A stretch of 64,000 bases of DNA from contig NZ_CAMIHH010000001.1 of assembly GCF_946220915.1 (NCBI RefSeq), forward strand, positions 1 to 64,000. The letters are read 5' to 3'. Shown here in pieces: positions 1 through 8,105 of this stretch (position 1 is the stretch's first letter; each line of letters begins with the position of its first letter). Under the pieces are notes generated by a model, which searched no databases, was not told the DNA's origin, and saw only the letters and a list, made by a program, of their open reading frames with translations. This stretch comes from an uncultured Flavobacterium sp. (lineage in GTDB: Bacteria > Bacteroidota > Bacteroidia > Flavobacteriales > Flavobacteriaceae). The position numbers and the translations under genes were made by a program.

Positions 1-69
1 TTAGCTTGAGCAGTCCGGCAAGAGTGTAGCTGCCCCCTCTCCTTCGGAGAGGGGGGTGGGGGTGAGGTC
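1..69 (+). repeat. Palindromic intergenic repeat, copy 1
   Basis: This is the first of three near-identical copies (1-69, 774-841, 879-945). Each starts TTAGCTT, carries TCCGGCAAGAG, and has a core hairpin of CCCCCTCTCC and GAGAGGGGG arms around a TTCG or TTTG loop, followed by a G-rich tail ending TGAGG. The copy runs off the left window edge, so its true start is unknown. It looks like a REP-type element of flavobacterial intergenic regions. I know of no protein product. Confidence 0.85.
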
Positions 70-85
70 AGAAACAAAGATAAGA

Positions 86-751
86 GTGAAAATTGCAACC
101 TGGAACGCGGAAAGGCTTAGGCACTTCAGGGATTTGCAACAGATCAGGCAAATGCTTGATACGATAGATGCGGATATCCTTGTGTTAACCGAAAGCGATA
201 TCAGGATTGATCTGGCTGAAAGGTATAAATACAATGCTTCCACGTTGAAGTTGGGCAATATAAGGTTGTTGCGATATGCCGGGACAGAGAGAAGGGTAAC
301 GGTGTATTCTAAGTTTGAGATCGTTAATGAATTTGAAACATTCGACCCTTATACATCCTGCTGCGTTGAGGTTAAATCGGACATTGGAAACCTGATAGTA
401 TATGGAACAATAATAGGCATCTATGGCAATAGGGAAAAAAGTTTCAGGCAGGATTTAGCCGCACAGACTAAGGATTTTCGGAAGCTTTCGCAATTTGGTT
501 CGCTGTGCATTGCGGGAGATTTTAATATGTCATTTTCGGACAAGTACTATTTTACCAATGAAGGCAGGGACACAATGATGGAAGTTTTTGAGGAAACCGG
601 AATGGTAAACTGCACTGCCGGATTGCCCGAAGCCGTTGACCATATTGCCATTAGCAGCAATTTTTTAAAAAGCATTAATTACAGGATACAGGAATTCAAT
701 ACAGATAAAAAGCTATCAGACCATAAAGGGGTTTGTATAGCATTAAAATAA
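86..751 (+). CDS. Endonuclease/exonuclease/phosphatase-family protein
   Basis: A protein of about 221 residues with the hallmarks of the EEP fold: an N-terminal KIATWN strand carrying the first metal-ligand Asn, a TES segment with the catalytic acidic residue, a GDFN motif in the middle, and a C-terminal SDHKG with the final Asp-His pair. EEP enzymes are Mg-dependent phosphodiesterases acting on nucleic acids, lipids or phosphoinositides; the substrate here cannot be told. The start is uncertain. A GTG at 86 gives MKIATWN, the usual family start. A GTG at 56 would lie inside the palindromic repeat and is less likely. No ATG is available in the 5' region. There is no signal peptide, so it is probably cytoplasmic. 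Repeat copies flank the gene on both sides, which may mark it as a small mobile or rearranged cassette. Confidence 0.75.
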   Translation: MKIATWNAERLRHFRDLQQIRQMLDTIDADILVLTESDIRIDLAERYKYNASTLKLGNIRLLRYAGTERRVTVYSKFEIVNEFETFDPYTSCCVEVKSDIGNLIVYGTIIGIYGNREKSFRQDLAAQTKDFRKLSQFGSLCIAGDFNMSFSDKYYFTNEGRDTMMEVFEETGMVNCTAGLPEAVDHIAISSNFLKSINYRIQEFNTDKKLSDHKGVCIALK

Positions 752-773
752 GAATATTAATGTCCCACACACT

Positions 774-841
774 TTAGCTTAATGATCCGGCAAGAGTTTA
801 GCTGCCCCCTCTCCTTTGGAGAGGGGGTTGGGGATGAGGTC
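774..841 (+). repeat. Palindromic intergenic repeat, copy 2
   Basis: Second copy of the element at 1-69. It starts with the same TTAGCTT and has the CCCCCTCTCC/GAGAGGGGG hairpin with a TTTG loop instead of TTCG. It differs from copies 1 and 3 at several positions just after TTAGCTT, so it is the most diverged of the three. It lies in the 209-nt gap between the EEP gene and the amylase gene. Confidence 0.85.
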
Positions 842-878
842 AAAAAGATTACAAAAAAATAACTATTCTCACTTCACT

Positions 879-945
879 TTAGCTTGAGCAGTCCGGCAAG
901 AGTGTAGCTGCCCCCTCTCCTTCGGAGAGGGGGTTGGGGGTGAGG
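879..945 (+). repeat. Palindromic intergenic repeat, copy 3
   Basis: Third copy, nearly identical to copy 1 and only 37 nt after copy 2, in the same orientation. Its G-rich tail runs to within 20 nt of the amylase start codon and contributes an in-frame GTG at 934 that is unlikely to be used. Confidence 0.85.
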
Positions 946-960
946 ACTAAAGAACTAACT

Positions 961-2799
961 ATGAAAAAAATTTCTTTCCTGCTTTTATTTTTCGTAACCG
1001 CCGCCTTCGCGCAAATTGACCGCGTAGAGCCGCCATTTTGGTATGCCGGGATGCATGACCCCGAATTGCAGGTAATGTTCTATGGGAAAAATATTGCCCA
1101 ATACTCGCCATCCGTGAGCAATGGTGTAGTGATCAGTAATGTGGTAAAAACGGAGAACCCCAATTACATTTTCGTTACCATCGATGCTAAAAACATACCG
1201 GCGCAGCAGCTGACTTTTTCTTTTAAAAATAGTAAAGGAAAAGCGGCTTTCACACATAAATATGACCTGAAGGCACGCAGGGCAGGTTCGGCTACACGGC
1301 AAAGCTTCTCGTCTGCAGATATGATGTACCTGCTTATGCCCGACCGCTTTGCCAATGGCGACACCAAAAACGACAACACAGCCAATACTAATGAGAAAGC
1401 AGAACGCACTAACCTCAATGGCCGCCACGGTGGTGACCTGAAGGGCATTATTGACCATTTGGATTATATACACGAGCTGGGTGCTACGGCAATATGGAGC
1501 ACCCCGCTGTGTGAGGACAATGACCCACGCGGCTCTTACCATGGCTATGGACAAAGTGATGTGTACAAGATCGACCCGCGCTACGGCACTAACGAAGATT
1601 ACCTGAAGCTTTCGGCCGAGCTAAAAAAGCGTGGCATGAAGCTGGTCATGGATTACGTGACCAATCACTGGGGCGCAGAGCACTGGATGTACAGGGACCT
1701 GCCTACTTATGAGTGGGTGCACCAGTTTCCGGGCTATTCGCAATCCAACTACCGCATGACAACGCAGTTTGACCCGAATGCTTCAAAAACCGATATGCGC
1801 CAGTGTGTTGACGGTTGGTTCGTACCCAGCATGCCCGACCTGAACCAAAGCAATCCCTTAGTATTAAAATACCTTACTCAAAACGCGATTTGGTGGATAG
1901 AGTATGCCGACCTTGACGGCTTCCGTGTGGATACCTATTCGTACAACGATAAGGAAGGCATTGCCAAATGGACCAAGGCCATTACCGATGAATACCCGTA
2001 CTTCAACATTGTAGGCGAGGTGTGGATGCACGACCAGGCACAAATGTCGTACTGGCAGAAGGACAGTAAGATCGCTGCCATACAAAGCTACAACTCCTAC
2101 CTGCCGAGCGTGATGGACTTTACCCTCCACGATGCGTTTGGCAATGTGTTCAACGAGGACCAGTCCGGTTGGGACAGCGGTATGCAAAAGGTGTACGACA
2201 ACTTTACCAATGACTTTTTGTACCCGGACATTAACAACATCCTGACATTTGCAGAGAACCATGATACGGGGCGCTTTAACCAAAACTATAAGAACGACAT
2301 TAACAAATACCGCATGGCCATGACATTGCTGGCTACGGTAAGGGGCATCCCGCAACTGTACTACGGCAGCGAAATAGGCATGGCAGGCGACAAAGGCAAG
2401 GGCGATGGCGACATTCGCAGGGATTTTCCGGGCGGGTGGCCGGGCGATGCTGCCAATGCGTTTACCAAAGCGGGCCGTACTGCAGAGCAGCAGCAGTTTT
2501 TTGAGGTAACTTCAAAGTTGTTCAACTGGAGGAAAGGAAAATCTGTAATCCATAACGGCAAGATGATGCACTACCTGCCGCACGATAATGTGTATGTATA
2601 TTTCCGTTACAACGACAAAGAAACTGTGATGGTGGTGCTGAACAATTCGGCGGATGCCAAAACTTTCGGTACGGCACGCTTTGCCGAAAGGCTAAATGGG
2701 TTGACCAATGGCAAGGATGTGCTGACGGGTAAAACGGTAGATGTGTCGAAAGATATTACGATGGAAGCGAAGTCGGTGCTTGTGCTGGAACTGAAGTAA
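961..2799 (+). CDS. Secreted GH13 alpha-amylase, cyclomaltodextrinase type
   Basis: 612 residues with an N-terminal signal peptide (MKKISFLLLFFVTAAFAQ). Residues from about 20 to 110 match the beta-sandwich N-domain of Flavobacterium-type cyclomaltodextrinases. The (beta/alpha)8 GH13 barrel follows, with nucleophile Asp324 in GFRVD, acid/base Glu353 in VGEVW and transition-state Asp435 in ENHD; a short beta C-domain ends the protein. It hydrolyses alpha-1,4-glucans or cyclodextrins, probably in the periplasm. The ATG at 961 is chosen because it gives a clean signal peptide; the upstream in-frame GTG at 934 lies next to the palindromic repeat. It is followed by a second GH13 gene and a starch-binding-like protein, which suggests one end of a starch-use locus. 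No SusC/SusD pair is in the window. Confidence 0.9.
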   Translation: MKKISFLLLFFVTAAFAQIDRVEPPFWYAGMHDPELQVMFYGKNIAQYSPSVSNGVVISNVVKTENPNYIFVTIDAKNIPAQQLTFSFKNSKGKAAFTHKYDLKARRAGSATRQSFSSADMMYLLMPDRFANGDTKNDNTANTNEKAERTNLNGRHGGDLKGIIDHLDYIHELGATAIWSTPLCEDNDPRGSYHGYGQSDVYKIDPRYGTNEDYLKLSAELKKRGMKLVMDYVTNHWGAEHWMYRDLPTYEWVHQFPGYSQSNYRMTTQFDPNASKTDMRQCVDGWFVPSMPDLNQSNPLVLKYLTQNAIWWIEYADLDGFRVDTYSYNDKEGIAKWTKAITDEYPYFNIVGEVWMHDQAQMSYWQKDSKIAAIQSYNSYLPSVMDFTLHDAFGNVFNEDQSGWDSGMQKVYDNFTNDFLYPDINNILTFAENHDTGRFNQNYKNDINKYRMAMTLLATVRGIPQLYYGSEIGMAGDKGKGDGDIRRDFPGGWPGDAANAFTKAGRTAEQQQFFEVTSKLFNWRKGKSVIHNGKMMHYLPHDNVYVYFRYNDKETVMVVLNNSADAKTFGTARFAERLNGLTNGKDVLTGKTVDVSKDITMEAKSVLVLELK

Positions 2800-2937
2800 T
2801 TGCATAGCTAAAGCGAAGCGTAACTTTGTGTTCTTAAACGTTCAGCTTAGTGTACTTGTGTAAATCCTTGTGACCCTTGTGGTAAAATATGAGCTTTGCA
2901 AACGTACCTATTGGTTTAACAAAATAATTAACTGGAT

Positions 2938-4380
2938 ATGAAAAAAACCATATTATCCCTTATGGCGCTGGCATTAATCGCCACAAGCTGTAAGGACGTG
3001 AAAAAAGAAGAGGTAAAGGAAACCGCCCAAGCCGAAACCACGCTTGCTCCCGTGAGCGATGCAATGATGGAGAACAGCGTGATTTATGAGGCAAACATCC
3101 GCAACTACTCGGAGGAGGGGACGTTCAATGCCTTTACGAAAGACATTCCCGAGCTGAAAAAGCTGGGTGTAAAGGTAATCTGGCTGATGCCGGTATATCC
3201 TATCTCGATGAAGAACAGAAAAGCTACGGGCGACTTGTCTATTGAAGACATCAAAGACCCTAAGGAGCGCGAAAGGTACCTGGGCAGCTACTATGCGATA
3301 TCAGACTATACAGCCATCAATCCGGATTTGGGAACACTGGAGGATTTCCAGAAATTGGTAAAAACGGCCCATGATAACGGTATGTATGTGATACTGGACT
3401 GGGTTGCGAACCATACCGGATGGGACCATAAATGGATCACGGAGCATCCTGAATATTACCATAAGAATGCTAAAGGCGAAGTGACCGACCCGCTGAACCC
3501 GGAGACCGGCAAAAGCTGGGGCTGGACCGATGTGGCGCACCTGGACTATACCAGCAAAGTGCTGTATGAGCCGATGATGAAGGAAATGCTGTACTGGGTA
3601 AAGGAGCAGGGTATAGATGGCTTCCGTTGTGATGTGGCCGATAATGTGCCAACGGAATTCTGGGATTACACCATCCCGAAACTGAAAGCCGTGAAGCCGG
3701 TTTTCATGCTGATGGAAAGCGATAAGGAATACTTATTTAAAGGGCAGTTTGACATGGGCTACGGCTGGGTGGCGCACCATCTGATGAACGATGTGGCCAA
3801 GGGCAAAAAGCCGGTAGCCGACCTGAAGAAATTCCTTGCCGAAAGGCCGGGCAAGTATGAGGCTGATGACATTTTCATGAACTTTACCACTAACCACGAC
3901 GAAAATGCGTGGAACGGCACCGAGTACGAAAGGCTGGGCGACGGGGCTGAGGCATTTGCGGCAATGACTTATGTAATGCCTGGTATGCCGCTCATTTACA
4001 CAGGCCAGGAATATGACTTGAAAAAGCGCCTGAAGTTTTTTGAGCAGGATCCTATCGAAAAAAATAAAGGGAAAATGTTTGCCATCTACGAAAAACTGGG
4101 CAAGCTTAAAAATGAAAACCCTGCGCTTAATGGCGGCAAGAACCCTGCATCGTTCAAAATGCTGGAAACCTATGACAAGGAGCCACTGATCGCATTCGAG
4201 CGTGAAAGGGATGGCAAAAAAGTGATTTATGTGGCTAACTTGAAGGGAGCGCCAATCACGTTCAACATACCGGTTGAAGGAGGCGAATACACCAACTACA
4301 TGACAGGTGAAAAAGTGACATTTACGGCAAACCAGAAAATTGAGGCTGAAGGCTGGCAGTACTGGGTATTGACGAACTAA
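2938..4380 (+). CDS. GH13 alpha-amylase lipoprotein
   Basis: 480 residues with a lipoprotein signal (MKKTILSLMALALIATSCKD; lipobox ATSC, Cys18). A GH13 barrel follows with nucleophile Asp232 in GFRCD, acid/base Glu260 in LMESD and Asp321 in TNHDE. The C-terminal residues form the usual all-beta domain. It has no N-terminal accessory domain, unlike its upstream neighbour. The family hydrolyses alpha-glucans; as a lipoprotein it sits in the outer membrane or periplasm, so it may act before or after the upstream enzyme. It is 138 nt downstream of the first amylase and in the same direction. Confidence 0.9.
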   Translation: MKKTILSLMALALIATSCKDVKKEEVKETAQAETTLAPVSDAMMENSVIYEANIRNYSEEGTFNAFTKDIPELKKLGVKVIWLMPVYPISMKNRKATGDLSIEDIKDPKERERYLGSYYAISDYTAINPDLGTLEDFQKLVKTAHDNGMYVILDWVANHTGWDHKWITEHPEYYHKNAKGEVTDPLNPETGKSWGWTDVAHLDYTSKVLYEPMMKEMLYWVKEQGIDGFRCDVADNVPTEFWDYTIPKLKAVKPVFMLMESDKEYLFKGQFDMGYGWVAHHLMNDVAKGKKPVADLKKFLAERPGKYEADDIFMNFTTNHDENAWNGTEYERLGDGAEAFAAMTYVMPGMPLIYTGQEYDLKKRLKFFEQDPIEKNKGKMFAIYEKLGKLKNENPALNGGKNPASFKMLETYDKEPLIAFERERDGKKVIYVANLKGAPITFNIPVEGGEYTNYMTGEKVTFTANQKIEAEGWQYWVLTN

Positions 4381-4388
4381 GATAATTC

Positions 4389-4426
4389 AGGCTTCGTTCA
4401 GGACATTCCTGCCCGGGGCCTTTTTT
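4389..4426 (+). terminator. Possible terminator after the GH13 lipoprotein
   Basis: A CAGGA/TCCTG hairpin (4399-4403 and 4407-4411) lies inside weaker AGGC/GCCT pairing, followed by six T residues. The unpaired middle makes it a weak candidate. Confidence 0.4.
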
Positions 4427-4473
4427 ATATACTATTAACTATAACGTTTTCTTTAATTTTTTAAAACCTTTCT

Positions 4474-5649
4474 ATGATGAAAAAATTACTTTTGTTTTCG
4501 GCAGCTTTCCTTATGGGGACTGCCTCAATGTTTGCCCAGTTCCCGAATATCGGCATATTGGGCGGCTCAACTTCGACCGACTGGGATTCCGACACCGACA
4601 TGGTTACGACCGATGGCATTGTGTACAAGCTCAACAACTTTGTCCTCGAAAACCCTACAGGTGCCCAGCCGGATCCCGGTATAAAATTCAGGCAGGATGA
4701 CCAATGGGCCGTTAACTGGGGCGGCAGCGGATTCCCGTCCGGAACGGCGGTATCCAACAGCTCCCAGAACATCCAGGTGGAAAACGGGACCTACAACATT
4801 ACTTTTGACCTTAGCACGCTGAATTATTCTTTTGTAGAAGTTGGCGATGATATGGTAAACCTTACGGGATCCGGGGGTACTTTCCAGCTGCTGTCTACAA
4901 ATGGCATCGACTATACTGCCGATAACATAATTTTTGCAAATCCTGCCACAATGACTTTTAGCATCAATGATGCGGCAGTGGGCTGGGGCAGTGCATCGTT
5001 CCCGAGCGGTACGGCAACCGAGGGAGGCGCTGCAATACCGGTAGCGGCTAATAGCTATAATATCGATTTTAATAAGGAAACAGGTGCATACAGCTTTGAT
5101 TTTGTTACCATCAGCCTCATAGGCACCGGTGTCTTTGCTGATGATGTCAACTGGACCGTTGACCTTGACATGGATACTACTGACGGGGTGCATTATACGA
5201 TAAGCAGCTTTACTTTTCCCGGTGGACAGGCAAAATTCAGGCTTAACCACGGATGGAATGTCGCCTGGGGTAGCGCCGATTTCCCAAGCGGTACAGGTTC
5301 TACGGCTGCAGATGCACCGAATATGAACATTACGGCAGGTACGTATGCAGTAAGTTTCGACAGGTCTAACGGCACGTATTCATTCAATACGACAGCAGGC
5401 ACCGCTGATTTCAATTCAAAATCTATTGCCGTTTATCCAAACCCTTCGCAGGGCATATGGAATTTTAATGCGGGCAGCAGGGCTATCTCTTCGATCCGGA
5501 TCACAGATGTTTCGGGCAAGGTAGTATATGATGCTACGGTAAATGCTGCTCAAACCGCTGTAAATGCTTCAGGGTTTGCTTCGGGCATGTATTTCGCAAC
5601 GCTTACGTCGGGCAGCGCCACACAAACCGTAAGAGTGGTTAAGAACTAA
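4474..5649 (+). CDS. T9SS-exported protein with three SusE/F-like modules
   Basis: 391 residues: signal peptide to about residue 22, three related modules of 85-105 residues (roughly 23-125, 126-212 and 213-308), and a C-terminal type A T9SS sorting domain (about 312-391, starting SIAVYPNPSQG). Modules 1 and 3 share W-DxDMxTTDG-xY and KFR; all three share WG-x-FPSGT. This pattern resembles the starch-binding modules of SusE and SusF, but those are lipoproteins, whereas this one has a T9SS tail and no lipobox. It is probably released or attached at the cell surface to hold alpha-glucans. It follows two GH13 genes, which supports a role in starch use. Module 2 lacks the conserved W-D-D block and may not bind. 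Confidence 0.78.
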   Translation: MMKKLLLFSAAFLMGTASMFAQFPNIGILGGSTSTDWDSDTDMVTTDGIVYKLNNFVLENPTGAQPDPGIKFRQDDQWAVNWGGSGFPSGTAVSNSSQNIQVENGTYNITFDLSTLNYSFVEVGDDMVNLTGSGGTFQLLSTNGIDYTADNIIFANPATMTFSINDAAVGWGSASFPSGTATEGGAAIPVAANSYNIDFNKETGAYSFDFVTISLIGTGVFADDVNWTVDLDMDTTDGVHYTISSFTFPGGQAKFRLNHGWNVAWGSADFPSGTGSTAADAPNMNITAGTYAVSFDRSNGTYSFNTTAGTADFNSKSIAVYPNPSQGIWNFNAGSRAISSIRITDVSGKVVYDATVNAAQTAVNASGFASGMYFATLTSGSATQTVRVVKN

Positions 5650-5674
5650 TTTTTCAGTGTTGTTTAGATAGGAA

Positions 5675-5701
5675 CCCGGAGTTTTTTGCTCCGGGTTTTT
5701 T
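5675..5701. terminator. Rho-independent terminator between convergent genes
   Basis: CCCGGAG (5675-5681) and CTCCGGG (5689-5695) form a 7-bp perfect stem with a T-rich loop and a T-tract after it. It sits between the end of the T9SS protein gene and the end of the LytTR regulator gene on the other strand, so it may serve both. Confidence 0.85.
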
Positions 5702-6413
5702 ATTGCTCCCTGCCCAGGTACTGCCGGAAAAAATCGTTTTTAAAAGTCTCACCCAGCGGTATTTCGTTCTCACCAATGTATAAGTTATAGCTATCGAAAG
5801 ACTCTACATTGCCAAGGTTTACAATATAGGATTTGCTAACCCGCATAAAGTGGCGTTCATCCAGTTTTTGCAGTATGGTTTTGAGGTTCATGGCAGTTAT
5901 GAGCTTTTGCTTACCGGTATGGATCACCACATAATCCTTAAGCCCTTCGATGAAAAGGATGTCGGCAAAGGCTACTTTATAATAACGGCGGTCGGCTTTT
6001 ACCAGAAGGAAATCGGAGCCGGAGTCTTCAACTACCGACTTTTCCGTTTTCTCCGAAAGCAGCGCCTTGTAGCGAAACGCTTTGCCAACCGCTTTTTCAA
6101 GCCTTGCCTTGTCCAATGGCTTTAACAGGTAATCTATGGCATCCAGTTCATAGCTTTGCAGTGCAAATTGCGAATAGGCTGTAATGAAAATGACCAGCGT
6201 GCTTTCGGGAAGTTTTGCTGCAAACTCCAGCCCGGTAACCCTGGGCATCTCAATGTCCAGGAAAATCAGGTCGGGTGTTTGCTCCTCAAGAAATTTGAGT
6301 GCGGCAGGCGCGTTGCCAAATTTTGCCAGCACCTGCACATTGGCTATCCCTGCCAGCAGTGTTTCCAGGCCTTCACGGGCAAGGGGCTCATCATCAACTA
6401 TAATGCATTTCAT
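5700..6413 (-). CDS. LytTR-family response regulator
   Basis: 237 residues: receiver domain (about 1-115) with the acidic pair Asp7-Asp8, phospho-acceptor Asp53 in FLDIEMP, Thr77 and Lys97 in LKPLD, then a LytTR DNA-binding domain (about 135-237) with the family pattern RRYYKV - DILFIEGLKDYV - MRVSKSYIVNL. LytTR regulators bind pairs of short direct repeats about 21 bp apart. The gene overlaps the 3' end of the sensor-kinase gene by 20 nt, so the two are translationally coupled. Probable sites for this regulator lie at 7559-7626. Confidence 0.93.
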   Translation of the reverse strand: MKCIIVDDEPLAREGLETLLAGIANVQVLAKFGNAPAALKFLEEQTPDLIFLDIEMPRVTGLEFAAKLPESTLVIFITAYSQFALQSYELDAIDYLLKPLDKARLEKAVGKAFRYKALLSEKTEKSVVEDSGSDFLLVKADRRYYKVAFADILFIEGLKDYVVIHTGKQKLITAMNLKTILQKLDERHFMRVSKSYIVNLGNVESFDSYNLYIGENEIPLGETFKNDFFRQYLGREQ

Positions 6414-7500
6414 AAGGGAATGTCAGTTTTATATTGTAAAGTGCTGCTTCACTACTGCACACCAGGGTATAGCTGTCGCCATACAGCAGTTGCAGCCTCC
6501 GTTTTATGTTTGCCAGGCCGAGTCCTCCGTTCGCTGTGCCGTTAGGGATTTCTTCGGGGTCTTTTGAATTGGTGCAGTCAAAATGCAGCAGGCCGCCTTG
6601 TGCGGTTATGGCAATGGCAATGTAGGCTTCCGTACCCGAAATGTCTACACTATGCTTTATGGCATTTTCTACAAAGGTGGTAAAAAGGTTGGGCGGAATG
6701 CGTACGGTTGCGGTATTGGTGCCTGGGGTAGCGCAGTTTATCGAAAAGGTAAAATTATCACGGCGCACTTTTTCCAGGTTAAGGAAATTGGACAGGAATG
6801 TGCACTCTTCCATGAGCGAGGTGGTTTCCGAATCGTTTTCATACAGCTGGTAACGCAGGAATTCAGACAGCTTCACGATAACTTCGGAAGCCTTGGAGGG
6901 GCTTGCGTGGACGAGCGTATTTACATTGTTGAGCATATTGAAAAGGAAGTGCGGGTTGATCTGGTTTTTCAGCGCCATCAGTTCCATATTAATGGTAATG
7001 TTATTGAGCTCATCGATCCGCTCAAGGTCCCTTATCCATTTTTGCATCAGCCTTGCCGCTGTTGTAGCCAGCACTATGGGCGTGGTAAAAATGGTTGCGG
7101 CAATAATTTCTACCACGGTATTTACCTGCCTCCGTTCGGCATTAAGGCGGTGCGGGTCGAAAAAAGTAATTGAAATGTAGCGCATTACCAGCAGCCCGGC
7201 CATGATGAGCAGTATCATCAGCCAGAAATACTGTACATACTTCCCTTTAAAAAACAGCGGCATCAATGCATATATGTTGAGGTATAGTATGAACGTAAAA
7301 ATGACAAACGGGAGCGCAGCATGGTAAGTGCCATAATTGCCGCTGTAGTTATCATACTGGCCAATGTCGAAAAGCATGCGTGCAGAAAGGTAAAGCATTA
7401 CAAAACTTGCCAGCATAGCAACCTGCCGCAGGATATGGTGGCGGTCTTCGGTAAGGAACCGGATGATCCTACTGTTTTTTTCGCTTATTCGGCCTTTCAT
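6394..7500 (-). CDS. LytS-type membrane sensor histidine kinase
   Basis: About 368 residues. Four hydrophobic helices span roughly residues 25-150, with no obvious large periplasmic domain. The His_kinase (PF06580-type) region starts at MALKNQINPHFLFN, phospho-acceptor His184, followed by an N-box (FVENAIKHS) and a G-box (GLGLANIKRRL) for ATP binding. It should phosphorylate the LytTR regulator encoded just downstream. I chose the ATG at 7500 because a TAnnTTTG-type box on the minus strand (7522-7529) would place transcription start downstream of the alternative ATG at 7524. The ligand is unknown. Confidence 0.9.
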   Translation of the reverse strand: MKGRISEKNSRIIRFLTEDRHHILRQVAMLASFVMLYLSARMLFDIGQYDNYSGNYGTYHAALPFVIFTFILYLNIYALMPLFFKGKYVQYFWLMILLIMAGLLVMRYISITFFDPHRLNAERRQVNTVVEIIAATIFTTPIVLATTAARLMQKWIRDLERIDELNNITINMELMALKNQINPHFLFNMLNNVNTLVHASPSKASEVIVKLSEFLRYQLYENDSETTSLMEECTFLSNFLNLEKVRRDNFTFSINCATPGTNTATVRIPPNLFTTFVENAIKHSVDISGTEAYIAIAITAQGGLLHFDCTNSKDPEEIPNGTANGGLGLANIKRRLQLLYGDSYTLVCSSEAALYNIKLTFPYEMHYS

Positions 7501-7521
7501 GATGCGATCATTTTGTTGCTG

Positions 7522-7529
7522 CAAAGGTA
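7522..7529 (-). promoter_or_regulatory. Minus-7 promoter box for the LytS/LytTR operon
   Basis: Reads TACCTTTG on the minus strand, matching TAnnTTTG, 22 nt before the kinase ATG. I see no TTG at the usual minus-33 distance, which would fit a promoter that needs an activator bound to the adjacent repeats. Confidence 0.6.
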
Positions 7530-7558
7530 ATCGTGTTTACCGCCGTTTTCCTGTAATT

Positions 7559-7626
7559 TGTACCAAACCCGTATTTTTTTATACTAAACCCGATCCTTTG
7601 GTATAAAAAAATGGGGGTTTGGTATA
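7559..7626. promoter_or_regulatory. Putative LytTR operator array
   Basis: Two 26-nt arms (7559-7584 and 7601-7626) are inverted copies with three mismatches. Inside them TACYAAA occurs four times: forward at 7561-7567 and 7582-7588, reverse at 7597-7603 and 7618-7624. Each same-direction pair is exactly 21 bp apart, the spacing known for LytTR binding sites (9-bp repeats separated by 12 bp). The array lies between the divergent kinase gene and the gene at 7679. Binding by the neighbouring regulator is inferred. Confidence 0.72.
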
Positions 7627-7678
7627 AATAATGGCATGTCGTTGGGTTTTAAGTGTTCCTTTGCCCAAAAATAAGATT

Positions 7679-8095
7679 ATGGCACTTGGAGAATTGATAA
7701 GTCTTGCAAATGAGATCGAGGCAATGCCGCTTAGCGATAAGGACAAGGAACGCCTTATGGTACAGGCTGCCGACCTGGTACGCTTTAAGGAGGCCTTCCC
7801 GGAACCTGTAGAAATTGTACAGCCTTTTGAGAACCGGGGTGTTGTGCTGTCGGGTTTGGGCTACACGGTTTCGGTGCTGTTTTGCGAACACCATTGCAGG
7901 AAAGATGAAAGCCTGGAAATGCCGGGCCCGGCAGCGCTTCCCGATGGGCAGCAGCTTTGGCTGGTGTTCATTACCTTTAGCGGTAAGGAATGCTGCGGTA
8001 AGATTGCGCGGCAGGCTGCGTCCCACCCTTTGAGGGCGCGCTGCGACCGGGCTTATGTGCTGGATTATTCAACGGGCTCCCTTAACGTTATTTAG
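7679..8095 (+). CDS. Protein of unknown function next to the LytTR array
   Basis: About 138 residues, no signal peptide or membrane helix, not recognised. An amphipathic N-terminal helix (MALGELISLANEIEAM) is followed by a mixed region with several Cys residues (LFCEHHC, KECCGK) and a hydrophobic strand-like stretch (LWLVFITF). The ATG at 7679 is preferred; an upstream ATG at 7631 would add 16 residues next to the operator array. It is divergent from the kinase operon and first after the putative LytTR sites, so it is a candidate target of that system. It ends 10 nt before the next gene. Confidence 0.6.
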   Translation: MALGELISLANEIEAMPLSDKDKERLMVQAADLVRFKEAFPEPVEIVQPFENRGVVLSGLGYTVSVLFCEHHCRKDESLEMPGPAALPDGQQLWLVFITFSGKECCGKIARQAASHPLRARCDRAYVLDYSTGSLNVI

Positions 8096-8105
8096 CTACC
8101 GGGAT

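Noticed and set aside
934..960. GTG start for the first amylase
   Set aside because: It falls at the end of a palindromic repeat and would put nine extra residues before a good signal peptide.
961..5649. A complete Sus-type polysaccharide utilisation locus
   Set aside because: No SusC/SusD pair or regulator lies in the window; the repeat cluster at 1-945 marks the visible edge.
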